From: an uncultured Saprospiraceae bacterium
GTDB taxonomy: Bacteria > Bacteroidota > Bacteroidia > Chitinophagales > Saprospiraceae
Direction: 5' to 3'
Assembly: GCA_937942435.1 (NCBI GenBank)
Contig: CALDEM010000004.1
Span: 1-64,000, forward strand
DNA: 64,000 nucleotides
Shown here: piece after piece, positions 63,978 through 64,000 of the stretch
Position numbering within the stretch: position 1 is the stretch's first letter
Layout: every line of letters starts with the position of its first letter
Notes under the pieces: model-generated
Database searches by the model: none
What the model saw: the letters and a program-made list of their open reading frames with translations, nothing else
What the model was told of the DNA's origin: nothing
Program-made: the position numbers and the translations under genes

Positions 63978-64000
63978 CAGAAGTACAACGCTTGTAAGAG

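Overview
The window looks like chromosomal DNA of a Bacteroidota member, most likely in or near the Saprospiria. That placement comes from gene content and is less certain than the phylum. The phylum call rests on: type IX secretion parts (a DUF5103 plug-type protein, a gliding-motility C-terminal (CHU_C) domain protein and a small sorting-domain protein); MenA for menaquinone; a YtxJ-type bacillithiol protein; a long charged insert in Rho; many Sec lipoproteins; and a TTG-N20-TATCTTTG promoter of Bacteroidota type before rpmH. Genes are dense, intact and even in composition. I see no transposase, integrase, phage gene, CRISPR array, tRNA or rRNA.

Layout. 0-10.7 kb: an LpxH-like phosphatase and frr, then a nitrogen-assimilation block on the minus strand (gltD, gltB, an outer-membrane porin-like protein, amt, P-II). 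10.8-20.2 kb: housekeeping genes (a conserved hypothetical, YugP-like zinc peptidase, serS, rho, rpmH, rnpA, aroQ, recQ). 20.5-31.2 kb: a membrane-anchored FMN glutamate-synthase-family protein, a lipoprotein alpha-amylase, OsmC, a coupled metZ-like/metX/CvfB-like operon, a mini type IX sorting-domain protein, and a FAD oxidoreductase paired with a NosR/NapH-like membrane ferredoxin. 31.2-38.8 kb, mostly minus strand: an FKBP, then a tightly packed operon YceI > FGE-fold lipoprotein > ApbE > Tat-exported Gfo/Idh > Tat-exported TIM-barrel isomerase, preceded by an LVIVD lipoprotein and a HupE-like membrane protein.

38.9-54.4 kb: an outer-membrane protein, the CHU_C protein, menA, a TolC/HlyD pair without an inner-membrane pump, a TIGR04282-like transferase, tadA, guaB, a 3-methyladenine glycosylase, the type IX plug protein, a tiny PMP3-family protein, maeB and ytxJ. 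54.6-64 kb: an M16 peptidase, a lipocalin-like lipoprotein, an exported DUF695/RraB-like protein, a divergent pair (an 'asparagine synthetase B'-labelled exported protein and a VWA membrane protein), a repeat-bearing 576-nt intergenic stretch, and a di-haem cytochrome c peroxidase lipoprotein.

The most coherent functional unit is ammonium uptake and assimilation: porin, AmtB, P-II and glutamate synthase. A perfect 17-bp-arm palindrome just upstream of gltB may belong to its control. The best candidate for an undescribed system is the five-gene periplasmic operon at 31.8-36.6 kb. It joins flavinylation (ApbE), an FGE-fold protein lacking the FGE cysteines, a lipid-binding YceI protein and two Tat substrates, with no obvious flavinylation target beside it. 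Several intrinsic terminators and starts shifted from the longest reading frame are annotated. All family calls are by eye from motifs; no search was run.
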